Source of the DNA: Tsuneonella aeria
GTDB taxonomy: Bacteria; Pseudomonadota; Alphaproteobacteria; Sphingomonadales; Sphingomonadaceae
DNA length: 64,000 nt
Assembly (NCBI RefSeq): GCF_009827495.1
Contig: NZ_WTZA01000001.1
Span: forward strand, 1,116,001 to 1,180,000
Direction of reading: 5' to 3'
A program made the position numbers and the translations under genes. This document shows, piece after piece, positions 8,872 to 16,586 of the stretch. Below the pieces are notes generated by a model. That model made no database searches. It saw nothing but the letters and a program-made list of their open reading frames with translations, and was not told where the DNA came from. Numbering within the stretch: position 1 is the stretch's first letter; each line of letters opens with the position of its first letter.

Positions 8872-8891
8872 AATGGCGGAATTCCGCCATT
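8872..8891. promoter_or_regulatory. Perfect 20-bp palindrome between bfd and bfr
   Basis: AATGGCGGAATTCCGCCATT reads the same on both strands. It begins 19 bases after the bfd stop and lies 91-110 bases before the bfr start. As RNA it could form an 8-bp stem with an AATT loop, but no T-tract follows, so an operator is as likely as a terminator. It does not match the Fur, Irr or RirA consensus I know. Confidence 0.5.
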
Positions 8892-8909
8892 TGCGAGTGC
8901 CTCGCAAGG

Positions 8910-9098
8910 TCAGGCAGCGATGGGGACCGAGGCCAGTTCGCGCTCCTCATCCATGATGTCTTGCGCGTCTTCGAGGCATTGGCCGCAGTTCGGGCGCTTA
9001 CCCATCGAAGCATAGACAGCCTCGGCATCCCCGCCGCACCGCAGGGCCTGGCGCCGGAGATCGCATTCGCGGATCGCATTGCAGATGCAGACGTACAA
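8910..9098 (-). CDS. bfd: Bacterioferritin-associated ferredoxin, TTG start
   Basis: Bfd is the small [2Fe-2S] protein that reduces the bacterioferritin core so that stored iron can be released. With a TTG start at 9098 the protein has 62 residues. Its cluster ligands fall exactly where the family has them: Cys4, Cys6, Cys38 and Cys41 (YVCICNAIRE, then PNCGQCLEDA). No ATG is available close by. A GGGAG stretch lies seven bases before this TTG, and a second TTG six bases upstream is less well placed. The gene is easy to miss because a long frame of another gene reads through it. Confidence 0.9.
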   Translation of the reverse strand: MYVCICNAIRECDLRRQALRCGGDAEAVYASMGKRPNCGQCLEDAQDIMDEERELASVPIAA

Positions 9099-9148
9099 GG
9101 ACAAACTCCCGACTGGTCCTGCAGTGCTAATGCGAATGGTTCTCACAA

Positions 9149-10354
9149 TCAAGCTTGTTTTCGCATGGGCATCCGCTTGCCATATGTCAGCGAGCGCCAG
9201 AGCCATTCGAGCGGGCCGTAGCGGAAGCGGGCGAGCCAGGGCTGTGACCAGCCAAGCATGGCCACACAAGTCACCATGACGATTCCGTAGAGCGCCATCC
9301 GGTCTAGCCTGCCGAACAGACCCAACGCCTGAAACACCAGCAGCATGACCACGCTCGTGAAGATGTAATTCGAAAACGCCATGCGGCCGGCCGCCGCGAC
9401 TCTCGGCGCAAACCAGGCGCCACTCTTCGGGCGCCACGGCGCGAGCAAGGCAGCAAAGCCGACAATGACCGGCAGCCGCGCGACAGGCTGCAAACCGTAC
9501 TGCGCCAGCAGGGTGCCCGTGTAGCTCAGCCCGTCCCGCATGGCCCAGGCTGCGATCAGAACGGTCAGGACCGACCCGATGACGACCGCGGCCAACGCCC
9601 ACCGCGCCTGCGCGCAGCGGTCGATCCGTCCGTCGAACAGTCCCAGGCGGTAGAGCGCGGCACCCAAAAGCATCAGTGGCACAGTTTCGGTGAACGATTG
9701 GGAAATGCCGTCCAGCCAGTCCCATCGGTGCGCGGCGAACGCATGGGTAACGTATTCGACATAGCCGCCCCCATGCGCGATCGCGGTTTCGCGCTGGGCG
9801 TCCAGATGCTCGCTCGCCGGACCGGCCCGGTCGGTCCCGGAGGCCCACCACCCTCCGAAGACCAGCGCGCTGCTTACCGCGCCGAAGAGATATCCGGTCA
9901 TCGCCGCGCCGATCTGCGTGACGGGCGACCACCGTAGCATCGGCAACACCAGGAGGCCGCACACGGCGTAGGACGCCAGTATGTCCCCGCGCCAGAGGAA
10001 GTAGAAGTGGAGAAGTCCGAACGCGAACAGCCACGCCAGCCGGCGGAGCTGGAGGAGGTCGCCTTGCCCGCGCGCCGCAGCGCGTTCCGCGAACAGGGCC
10101 ATTCCAGCGCCGAAGAGCAGTGAGAAGAGCCCGCGCATCTTCCCGTCGATCACGACGAACTGCGCGGCCCACAGCCACGGATCTGCGGTGCCCGGCGGCG
10201 TCGCGAACCCGCCCGGCCAAGTGTAGGCGATGAAGGGTTGCCCGAAGGCGACGATGTTTGCAGCAAGGATGCCCATGACCGCGACCCCGCGTGTCAGGTC
10301 GAGGCTAGCCAGCCGTCTGTCCGCGGGCAGCTGTGGCATGTGCGGATCGGTCAC
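9149..10354 (-). CDS. DUF418 family membrane protein (YeiB-like)
   Basis: This 401-residue polytopic protein has the family features: an N-terminal RLASLDLTRGVAVMGILAANI helix, GKMRGLFSLLFGAGMALF after the first loop, and a C-terminal DUF418 region with PLEWLWRSLTYGK. About eight to ten membrane segments are visible. The family is thought to include transporters or acyl-transfer proteins, but the role is not established. MPQLPADRR, five codons in, is an equally possible start. It ends 50 bases before the bfd start and does not look functionally linked to it. Confidence 0.88.
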   Translation of the reverse strand: MTDPHMPQLPADRRLASLDLTRGVAVMGILAANIVAFGQPFIAYTWPGGFATPPGTADPWLWAAQFVVIDGKMRGLFSLLFGAGMALFAERAAARGQGDLLQLRRLAWLFAFGLLHFYFLWRGDILASYAVCGLLVLPMLRWSPVTQIGAAMTGYLFGAVSSALVFGGWWASGTDRAGPASEHLDAQRETAIAHGGGYVEYVTHAFAAHRWDWLDGISQSFTETVPLMLLGAALYRLGLFDGRIDRCAQARWALAAVVIGSVLTVLIAAWAMRDGLSYTGTLLAQYGLQPVARLPVIVGFAALLAPWRPKSGAWFAPRVAAAGRMAFSNYIFTSVVMLLVFQALGLFGRLDRMALYGIVMVTCVAMLGWSQPWLARFRYGPLEWLWRSLTYGKRMPMRKQA

Positions 10355-10444
10355 CGGGCAGCGTTAGAGCGAGCCGGGCGCCCACTCAACGGTGCAGGCA
10401 TCGCATCCGCTTGCGTTGCCGGACGCACGTGGCACAACCGGTCC

Positions 10445-11395
10445 ATGAAAACCGCATTCATTCTCGCCGCGGCGCTGATGGCGCTGCCGGCCATCGCCCG
10501 GGACTCCTCGCCACCGCCGCCTTCCCCTGGGGAACTCGTCGCCGGCGCTGCTGCTGATGAGTGGGTCACGATCCTGCCCGACGATCTTCTGGTCATGGAC
10601 CTCGCCCCTGACGCCCGCGGGCCGCGGCGTGTCTTCATCCAGCTGATCGCGCCCCCGTACAGCCAGCCGTGGACGGCGAACGTCCGCACTCTCGCGAAGG
10701 CGGGCTGGTGGGATGGGCTCGCGATCGTGCGCAGCCAGGACAACTACGTCGTCCAATGGGGGGATCCTGACGCGGAGGACGCCGGGAAAGCAAAGGCACT
10801 TCCTAAAGGAATGCATGCAACGACCGAGCAGGGCTATGTACGTCAGCTAGATGCAGTGGCGATGCTCATCGATCCATGCGGGGATCGCAGCCATGTTCCT
10901 GCGACCTGGCTGTGCGATGCCTACGCACCGGGCGCAACATTCCGCAGCGGCTGGCCGATCGCGACGGACGGCGTCCGCGAATGGCCGGTACACTGCTACG
11001 GCACAGTCGGCGTGGGCCGAGGCATGTCGCCGGATGCCGGTACGGGTGCAGAACTCTATGCCGTCATTGGCCATGCCCCGCGCCATCTCGACCGTAACAT
11101 TGCCGTCGTCGGCCGCGTGATCGAAGGGATGGAGCATCTATCCACACTGCCCCGCGGTACCGAAGCGCTGGGTTTCTACGCGACACCGGCGGAGCGCACA
11201 CCTATCGTCTCGATGCGTCTCGCCAGCGAATTGCCGGCGGCCGATCGCCCCCGCTTCGAATACCTTTCGACGGAGGTCATCACGTTCGCCCGCTATGCCG
11301 ACGCGCGTGCGAACCGGCGCGATCCGTTCTTTATCGCGCCCGCTGGCGGCGCCGATGTCTGCAACATCCCGGTGCCGGTGAGGCGCGCACCCTGA
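10445..11395 (+). CDS. Exported cyclophilin-type peptidyl-prolyl isomerase
   Basis: This is a 316-residue protein with a clear signal peptide (MKTAFILAAALMALPAIA, cut near 19) and a Pro/Ser-rich linker, followed by a divergent cyclophilin domain. The core includes FIQLIAPPYSQPW (the strand before the active site), GWWDGLAIVRSQDNYVVQWGD (equivalent to FHRVIPGFMVQGGD, with the Arg and Gln kept) and VVGRVIEGMEHLSTL. It should act in the periplasm on outer-membrane or secreted proteins. The tail after about residue 270 is specific to this subfamily. The ATG at 10445 follows no strong ribosome-binding site, but it alone gives a proper signal peptide. Confidence 0.82.
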   Translation: MKTAFILAAALMALPAIARDSSPPPPSPGELVAGAAADEWVTILPDDLLVMDLAPDARGPRRVFIQLIAPPYSQPWTANVRTLAKAGWWDGLAIVRSQDNYVVQWGDPDAEDAGKAKALPKGMHATTEQGYVRQLDAVAMLIDPCGDRSHVPATWLCDAYAPGATFRSGWPIATDGVREWPVHCYGTVGVGRGMSPDAGTGAELYAVIGHAPRHLDRNIAVVGRVIEGMEHLSTLPRGTEALGFYATPAERTPIVSMRLASELPAADRPRFEYLSTEVITFARYADARANRRDPFFIAPAGGADVCNIPVPVRRAP

Positions 11396-11485
11396 AGCGC
11401 CTCGCTCTTGTCATCGGAAGGAAAGCGCTACAGAGCCGGAATGAAGCGGGCGGGCACCTTCGCCTGCCGCCGCAAGGTGCGAGAC

Positions 11486-11758
11486 ATGCCCAGACATAGA
11501 GACGACGCCGCCCGCGAATTCCGCCGCATGATGCGCTGGATCGCCATCGTGGGCGTGCTGATGGTGATCGCTGCGCTCGTCTATCTCAAGATCGTCGGCG
11601 CCTGGCACCTCCATGCGGTCATCGCCACCGTGCTCGGCGTCTTCGTCTCGGTTCTGCTCGGCAGCGGGCTGTTCGCGCTCGCGTTCTTCAGCGACAAAAG
11701 CGGCCACGACGACAATGTGACCGATGCGACCCGCCGCCGCGACCGGGACGAACGCTGA
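11486..11758 (+). CDS. Small two-helix membrane protein, unknown
   Basis: This 90-residue protein has a charged N-terminus (MPRHRDDAAREFRRMMR), two hydrophobic segments (about 18-35 and 44-68, separated by KIVGAWHLH) and a polar tail ending DATRRRDRDER. The ATG at 11486 is preferred over an in-frame ATG at 11408 because of an AAGGTG stretch about ten bases before it and because the upstream codons look non-coding. Similar short proteins occur in related genomes, but I know of no function. It ends 16 bases before the stop of the convergent rsh gene. Confidence 0.7.
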   Translation: MPRHRDDAAREFRRMMRWIAIVGVLMVIAALVYLKIVGAWHLHAVIATVLGVFVSVLLGSGLFALAFFSDKSGHDDNVTDATRRRDRDER

Positions 11759-11774
11759 GTATCTACACCCTCAG

Positions 11775-13865
11775 CTAGAGCCGTTCCGCCTGGGCCACCG
11801 CGTCGCTGGCGCGCAGGGCGCTGAGGATTCGGGTCAGGTGGGCAAGGTCCTTGACGTCCAGTTCCACGTCATAGGTGCTGAAGGGATGATCCGTGTGGGT
11901 CTGTTCCAGGACGACCACGTTCGCCAGGTTCTTGGCGAAAAGACCGGCCATTTCGGCCAGTGTTCCGGGTCGATCGTACAGCGTTACGCGTAGCCGCCCG
12001 ACAGCGCCGTGGCTATGGCGTCCCCAGCTGAGGTCGATCCAGTGCGCGTCGATGCCGCTCGCGAGCTCCAGGCAGTCGATGGCGTGGACTTCCACCGGCT
12101 CCCCTTCCTTGCGTAGGCCGACGATGCGGTCGCCCGGCACCGGGTGACAGCACTGGGCGAGGTGAAAGCCGACGCCCGCCGTCAGGCCGCGGATCGAGAT
12201 CGCCTTTTCCTGCCGCGGCCATTCCGCAGCCTCTTCCAGCTCGGCGGTGCTGCCCGGCATCAGGGCTTCCATGACCGCGCGGTCGCCGAGCTTGTTGGCG
12301 CCCACCGCGTACATCAGGTCGTCCTCGTCCTCCAGCTCAAGCCGACGGACAGCCTCACGGATCGCTTTCTTGCCGATCTTGGCGGGGACACGCGCCGCAA
12401 TCTCTTCGAACAGCTTGCGGCCCAGCGCGGCGACCTCGTCCCGCTCCTTCAGGCGCACGCTGCGGCGGATCGCCGCCCGCGCCTTGCCGGTGGCGACGAA
12501 ACCCAGCCAACTCATCTGCGGCTGCGCCTGCTTGCCCTTGATGATCTCCACCACGTCACCGTTGTTGAGCGCGGTGCGCAAGGGCATGTGCCGCCCGTTG
12601 ATTTTCGCCCCCACCGTCTGTGCGCCGAGATCCGTGTGGACCGCGAAGGCGAAATCGACCGGCGTGGCGCCCTTGGGCAGCTGGAACAGCGCACCCTTGG
12701 GTGTGAAGGCGAAAATGCGATCCTGATAGATCGCCATGCGCGTGTTCTCGAGCAGCTCTTCGGCGTCGTGGCTGGCATCGACGATCTCGATCAGATCGCG
12801 CAGCCAGCTGACCTGCCCATCAGGCCGATCACCTTGCTTGTAGGCCCAGTGGGCCGCGAGGCCGAATTCGTTGGTGCGGTGCATGTCGCGTGTGCGGATC
12901 TGGACCTCCACGCGCATGGAATTTTCGTAGATCAGGCTGGTGTGCAAGCTGCGATAACCGTTGGATTTCGGCGTGGAGATGTAGTCCTTGAACTTGCCCG
13001 GAATGAATTGCCATGTGGTATGGAGCACCCCCAGCGCGCGGTAGCAGTCGGCCTCGGATTCGGCGATCACGCGAAACGCCATGATATCCGTCACCTGTTC
13101 GAAGCTGACGTGCCGTTCGGCCATCTTGCGCCAGATCGAATAGGGGTGTTTCTCCCGGCCCGAGACCTCGACCTTCATCCCCGCTTCGGCCAACGCCTGC
13201 TTGATCGCGAGAGCGATCGAATCGACCTGGCCCCCGTCGGCGCTGCGGATCTGCGCCAGTCGCCCGGTTATCGTGGCATAAGCCTCCGGCTCGATCTGCT
13301 CGAACGCGAGCATCTGCATCTCGCGCATGTATTCGTACATGCCCACCCGCTCCGCGAGAGGCGCATAGATATCCATCGTCTCGCGGCTGATGCGCTGGCG
13401 TTTTTCGGGTGACTTGATGAAGTGCAGCGTCCGCATGTTGTGCAGCCGGTCGCCCAGCTTCACCAGCAGCACGCGGATATCCTCGCTCATGGCGAGCAGG
13501 AACTTGCGCAGGTTCTCGGCCGCGCGCTCGTTCTCGGGCATCGCCTCGATCTTCGAAAGCTTGGTCACGCCGTCGACCAGCCGCGCGACATCGGGTCCGA
13601 ACTTGTCCTCGACGTCCTCTATGGTCGCCAGCGTGTCTTCCACGGTGTCGTGCAGCAGGGCCGTAACGATCGTTTCCTGATCCAGCTTCAGGTCGGTCAT
13701 CAGCCCGGCGACCTCTACCGGATGGCTGAAGTAAGGGTCGCCGCTGGCGCGTTTCTGGGTGCCGTGTTTCTGCACAGTGTAGACGTACGCGCGGTTGAGC
13801 AGCGCCTCATCGGCATCGGGGTCGTATTCCTTGACCCGTTCGACAAGTTCGTACTGGCGCAACAT
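11775..13865 (-). CDS. Bifunctional (p)ppGpp synthetase/hydrolase (RelA/SpoT homologue)
   Basis: This enzyme makes and degrades the stringent-response alarmone (p)ppGpp. The 696-residue protein has an intact N-terminal HD hydrolase domain (His48 in FSHPVEV, His72-Asp73 in LLHDTVEDT), then the synthetase domain with YRSLHTSL and VEVQIRTRDMH, a TGS domain beginning FTPKGALFQLPKGATPVDF, and a C-terminal ACT domain with LRVTLYDRPGTLAEM. Both catalytic halves look complete, so it is probably the single long RSH (rsh/spoT type) usual in alphaproteobacteria. The gene appears to stand alone, facing away from cydAB. Confidence 0.97.
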   Translation of the reverse strand: MLRQYELVERVKEYDPDADEALLNRAYVYTVQKHGTQKRASGDPYFSHPVEVAGLMTDLKLDQETIVTALLHDTVEDTLATIEDVEDKFGPDVARLVDGVTKLSKIEAMPENERAAENLRKFLLAMSEDIRVLLVKLGDRLHNMRTLHFIKSPEKRQRISRETMDIYAPLAERVGMYEYMREMQMLAFEQIEPEAYATITGRLAQIRSADGGQVDSIALAIKQALAEAGMKVEVSGREKHPYSIWRKMAERHVSFEQVTDIMAFRVIAESEADCYRALGVLHTTWQFIPGKFKDYISTPKSNGYRSLHTSLIYENSMRVEVQIRTRDMHRTNEFGLAAHWAYKQGDRPDGQVSWLRDLIEIVDASHDAEELLENTRMAIYQDRIFAFTPKGALFQLPKGATPVDFAFAVHTDLGAQTVGAKINGRHMPLRTALNNGDVVEIIKGKQAQPQMSWLGFVATGKARAAIRRSVRLKERDEVAALGRKLFEEIAARVPAKIGKKAIREAVRRLELEDEDDLMYAVGANKLGDRAVMEALMPGSTAELEEAAEWPRQEKAISIRGLTAGVGFHLAQCCHPVPGDRIVGLRKEGEPVEVHAIDCLELASGIDAHWIDLSWGRHSHGAVGRLRVTLYDRPGTLAEMAGLFAKNLANVVVLEQTHTDHPFSTYDVELDVKDLAHLTRILSALRASDAVAQAERL

Positions 13866-13996
13866 CGCCTGCTAAATGGGCGGATTGCGCTCGCCAGGGC
13901 AAGCGGAAAGGCGCGGCGCGTGGTGCAGGTAATGCAACGCCTTGTGCACCTTTCCCGTTTTGCACGCGCGCTGGCAGGTCGTAAGAGTGGCATCCG

Positions 13997-15460
13997 ATGC
14001 CCGAGCTCGATGCCCTGCTGCTGGCGCGGATCCAGTTCGCGTTTACGATCAGCTTCCATTTCATCTTTCCCGCGTTTTCCATCGGGCTGGCCAGTTACCT
14101 GATGGTCCTGGAGGGCCTGTGGCTGAAGACAAGCCGCCAGCGCTATCTCGACCTGTTCCGGTTCTGGCTGAAGATCTTCGCGGTCGCTTTCGCGATGGGC
14201 GTGGTCAGCGGAATCGTCATGTCCTACCAGTTCGGCACCAACTGGGCAGTGTTCAGCGACCGGGCAGGGCCGGTGATCGGACCGCTGATGGCCTACGAAG
14301 TGCTGACCGCGTTTTTCCTGGAGGCGGGGTTCCTGGGCGTCATGCTGTTCGGCATGGCGAAAGTGGGCAAAGGCCTGCACTTCGCCGCAACTTGCATGGT
14401 CGCGCTCGGCACGTTCATCAGCGCGTTCTGGATTCTCAGCGTGAACAGCTGGATGCAGACTCCGACGGGATTCGAGATCGCGGCCAACGGTCAGTTCCTC
14501 CCGGGCCCAAGCTGGTGGGACATCGTGTTCAATCCCAGCTTTCCCTATCGCCTGGTTCACACCGTGACTGCCGCGTACCTTACAACCGCGTTCGTCGTCG
14601 GCGGGGTGGGGGCGTGGCACCTGCTCCGCGACAGCGCGAATCGTCACGCGCGAACGATGTTCTCGATGGCGATGGGCATGGCCGCCGTCGTGACCCCGAT
14701 CCAGATTGTCGTGGGCGACATGCACGGTCTCAACACGCTCGAGCACCAGCCCGCCAAGGTCATGGCCATGGAGGGCCATTTCAAAAGCCACCCGGAAGGC
14801 GCGCCGCTCATCCTGTTCGGCATCCCCGACAGCGACGCGGAGGCCGTGCATTACGCCCTTGAGATTCCCAAGGCATCGAGCCTGATCCTGAAGCACGATC
14901 CCGATGCGCCGCTGGCGGGCCTCGACACGATCGCGCGCGAGGACCGGCCGCCGGTCGGCATCGTGTTCTGGTCGTTCCGGGTGATGGTGGGCATCGGCCT
15001 CGCCATGCTGGGCATCGGCATGTGGAGCCTGCTCGCACGCATTCGGGGCAAGCTCTACGACTGGCCGCTGCTGCATCGTGCGGCGCTGGTCATGGCGCCA
15101 TCGGGCTTCGTGGCGGTGATCGCAGGGTGGATCACGACCGAAGTCGGACGCCAGCCCTGGACGATCTATGGCCTGATGCGGACGGCGGAGAGCGCCAGCC
15201 CGCTCGATGCACCGGCGGTTGCCGCGTCGTTGACGGCATTCGTGGTGATCTACACTGCGGTGTTCGGGGCCGGCGTTTGGTACATTCTCAAGCTGATGGC
15301 GGCCGGCGTCCACACGGGCGAACAAGGGCCCGAAGACCTGGAGAAGGCGCCCATTCGTACCGCCGGCATCACGCCCGGACCGACCCAGAACCCCGTTGGG
15401 CGCGAGGAGCTGCCTGACGGTGTCCCTGGCACGAGCCCGCGGCAAAGCGAGGACGGCTGA
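13997..15460 (+). CDS. cydA: Cytochrome bd-type (cyanide-insensitive) ubiquinol oxidase subunit I
   Basis: Subunit I of a bd-type quinol oxidase carries the haems and the quinol site. The 487 residues include HFIFPAFSIG with the haem ligand His21 and the conserved GWITTEVGRQPW motif toward the C-terminus. The Q-loop is short, as in CioA-type oxidases, and not extended as in E. coli CydA. About nine membrane helices are visible. The last 40 residues are a polar Pro/Gly/Glu tail. The stop overlaps the start of cydB by one base. This branch gives high-affinity, cyanide-tolerant oxygen reduction. Confidence 0.95.
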   Translation: MPELDALLLARIQFAFTISFHFIFPAFSIGLASYLMVLEGLWLKTSRQRYLDLFRFWLKIFAVAFAMGVVSGIVMSYQFGTNWAVFSDRAGPVIGPLMAYEVLTAFFLEAGFLGVMLFGMAKVGKGLHFAATCMVALGTFISAFWILSVNSWMQTPTGFEIAANGQFLPGPSWWDIVFNPSFPYRLVHTVTAAYLTTAFVVGGVGAWHLLRDSANRHARTMFSMAMGMAAVVTPIQIVVGDMHGLNTLEHQPAKVMAMEGHFKSHPEGAPLILFGIPDSDAEAVHYALEIPKASSLILKHDPDAPLAGLDTIAREDRPPVGIVFWSFRVMVGIGLAMLGIGMWSLLARIRGKLYDWPLLHRAALVMAPSGFVAVIAGWITTEVGRQPWTIYGLMRTAESASPLDAPAVAASLTAFVVIYTAVFGAGVWYILKLMAAGVHTGEQGPEDLEKAPIRTAGITPGPTQNPVGREELPDGVPGTSPRQSEDG

Positions 15461-16461
15461 TGGACCTGACCGTCGTATGGGCGTTTCTGATCGCGTTCGC
15501 GGTGTTCATGTATGTTGTCATGGACGGGTTCGATCTCGGCATCGGCGTCCTGTTCCCTTCCTTTCGGGTGGGCGTGGAGAGGGACAGCGCGATGAACGCC
15601 ATCGCGCCCGTGTGGGACGGCAATGAAACCTGGTTGGTCCTGGGTGGCGGGGGGCTGTTTGCCGCCTTCCCGCTCGCTTACGCGGTTGTACTCCCGGCGA
15701 CTTATCCGCTGATCATCGCGATGTTGCTTGGACTGGTGTTCCGCGGCGTTGCATTCGAGTTCCGTTGGCGCGATCCCGGCCACCGCGCGTTCTGGGACAT
15801 CGCCTTTGCCGGAGGATCGATCGTCGCCGCGCTGGCGCAAGGGATGACGCTGGGCGCGCTCTTGCAGGGCATCGAGGTGGTCGATCGCAGTTACGCCGGA
15901 AGCTGGTTCGACTGGCTTACCCCATACACGCTGCTGACCGGGCTTGGCACGCTTGCGGGATACGCGCTCCTCGGCAGCACATGGCTGGTATGGAAACTGG
16001 AAGGCCCGGCGCAGGATCACGCGCGTCGGATGGCGGTGCGGGCCGCGGTCGCCACGCTCGTGCTTCTGGCGGCAGTCAGCCTTTACACGCCGTTCCTGGA
16101 AGGCCAGTACTTCGCCCGTTGGTTCGCCATGCCTAATGTGCTGTTCGCGGCCAACGTGCCGGTGGTGACCGTGATCGTCGCGTTCTACCTGTTCCGGACC
16201 TTGACCGGCAAGGGCAAGCACGAGGCCGCGCCGTTCTGGCTGAGCCTCGCGCTGTTCCTGCTCGGCATGGCAGGCCTCGGCATTTCGATGTGGCCTTATG
16301 TCGTGCCGAGCAGCCTGACCATCTGGGATGCCGCGGCGCCCGAGCGCAGCCAGGCGTTCATGTTGGTTGGCGTGGCGATCACAATGCCTCTCATCCTCGC
16401 ATACACTGCTTGGGCATACTGGGTCTTCCGCGGGAAGGTAGGACACGAGGGGTACCATTGA
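15460..16461 (+). CDS. cydB: Cytochrome bd-type ubiquinol oxidase subunit II
   Basis: This 333-residue membrane protein pairs with the subunit above. Family features include YVVMDGFDLGIGVLFP in the first helix, IAPVWDGNETWLVLGGGGLFAAFP, FRGVAFEFRW, GTLAGYALLGSTWLVWK and a C-terminal LAYTAWAYWVFRGK. Eight membrane segments can be seen. It overlaps cydA at TGATGG and is followed, with an overlapping TTG, by a 42-residue DUF2474 protein. The three genes form one operon. Confidence 0.96.
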   Translation: MDLTVVWAFLIAFAVFMYVVMDGFDLGIGVLFPSFRVGVERDSAMNAIAPVWDGNETWLVLGGGGLFAAFPLAYAVVLPATYPLIIAMLLGLVFRGVAFEFRWRDPGHRAFWDIAFAGGSIVAALAQGMTLGALLQGIEVVDRSYAGSWFDWLTPYTLLTGLGTLAGYALLGSTWLVWKLEGPAQDHARRMAVRAAVATLVLLAAVSLYTPFLEGQYFARWFAMPNVLFAANVPVVTVIVAFYLFRTLTGKGKHEAAPFWLSLALFLLGMAGLGISMWPYVVPSSLTIWDAAAPERSQAFMLVGVAITMPLILAYTAWAYWVFRGKVGHEGYH

Positions 16462-16586
16462 CCTTGCCGCCGCCACCCGCTCCGCTGTGGCGGAGGCTCG
16501 CGTGGATGGCGGCGATCTGGGCGGCCAGTGTGGCAGTCCTCGGCATGGTGGCGATGGTGATCCGCTGGTGGATCAGCCCTTCTTGA
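16458..16586 (+). CDS. DUF2474 family small oxidase-associated membrane protein, TTG start
   Basis: This 42-residue protein reads LPPPPAPLWRRLAWMAAI, then a hydrophobic helix and IRWWISPS. Small DUF2474 proteins of this shape lie behind cydB in CIO-type operons and are thought to be an accessory subunit like CydX. The only reasonable start is the TTG at 16458, which overlaps the cydB stop (TTGA) and follows a GAGGGG stretch at suitable spacing. Its last 14 bases overlap the convergent M1 peptidase gene. The gene is below the size most gene callers report. Confidence 0.78.
   Translation: MTLPPPPAPLWRRLAWMAAIWAASVAVLGMVAMVIRWWISPS

Noticed and set aside
13715-16476. Large minus-strand frames opposite cydA and cydB
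   Set aside because: They lack any recognisable domain and overlap genuine oxidase subunits with complete motifs.
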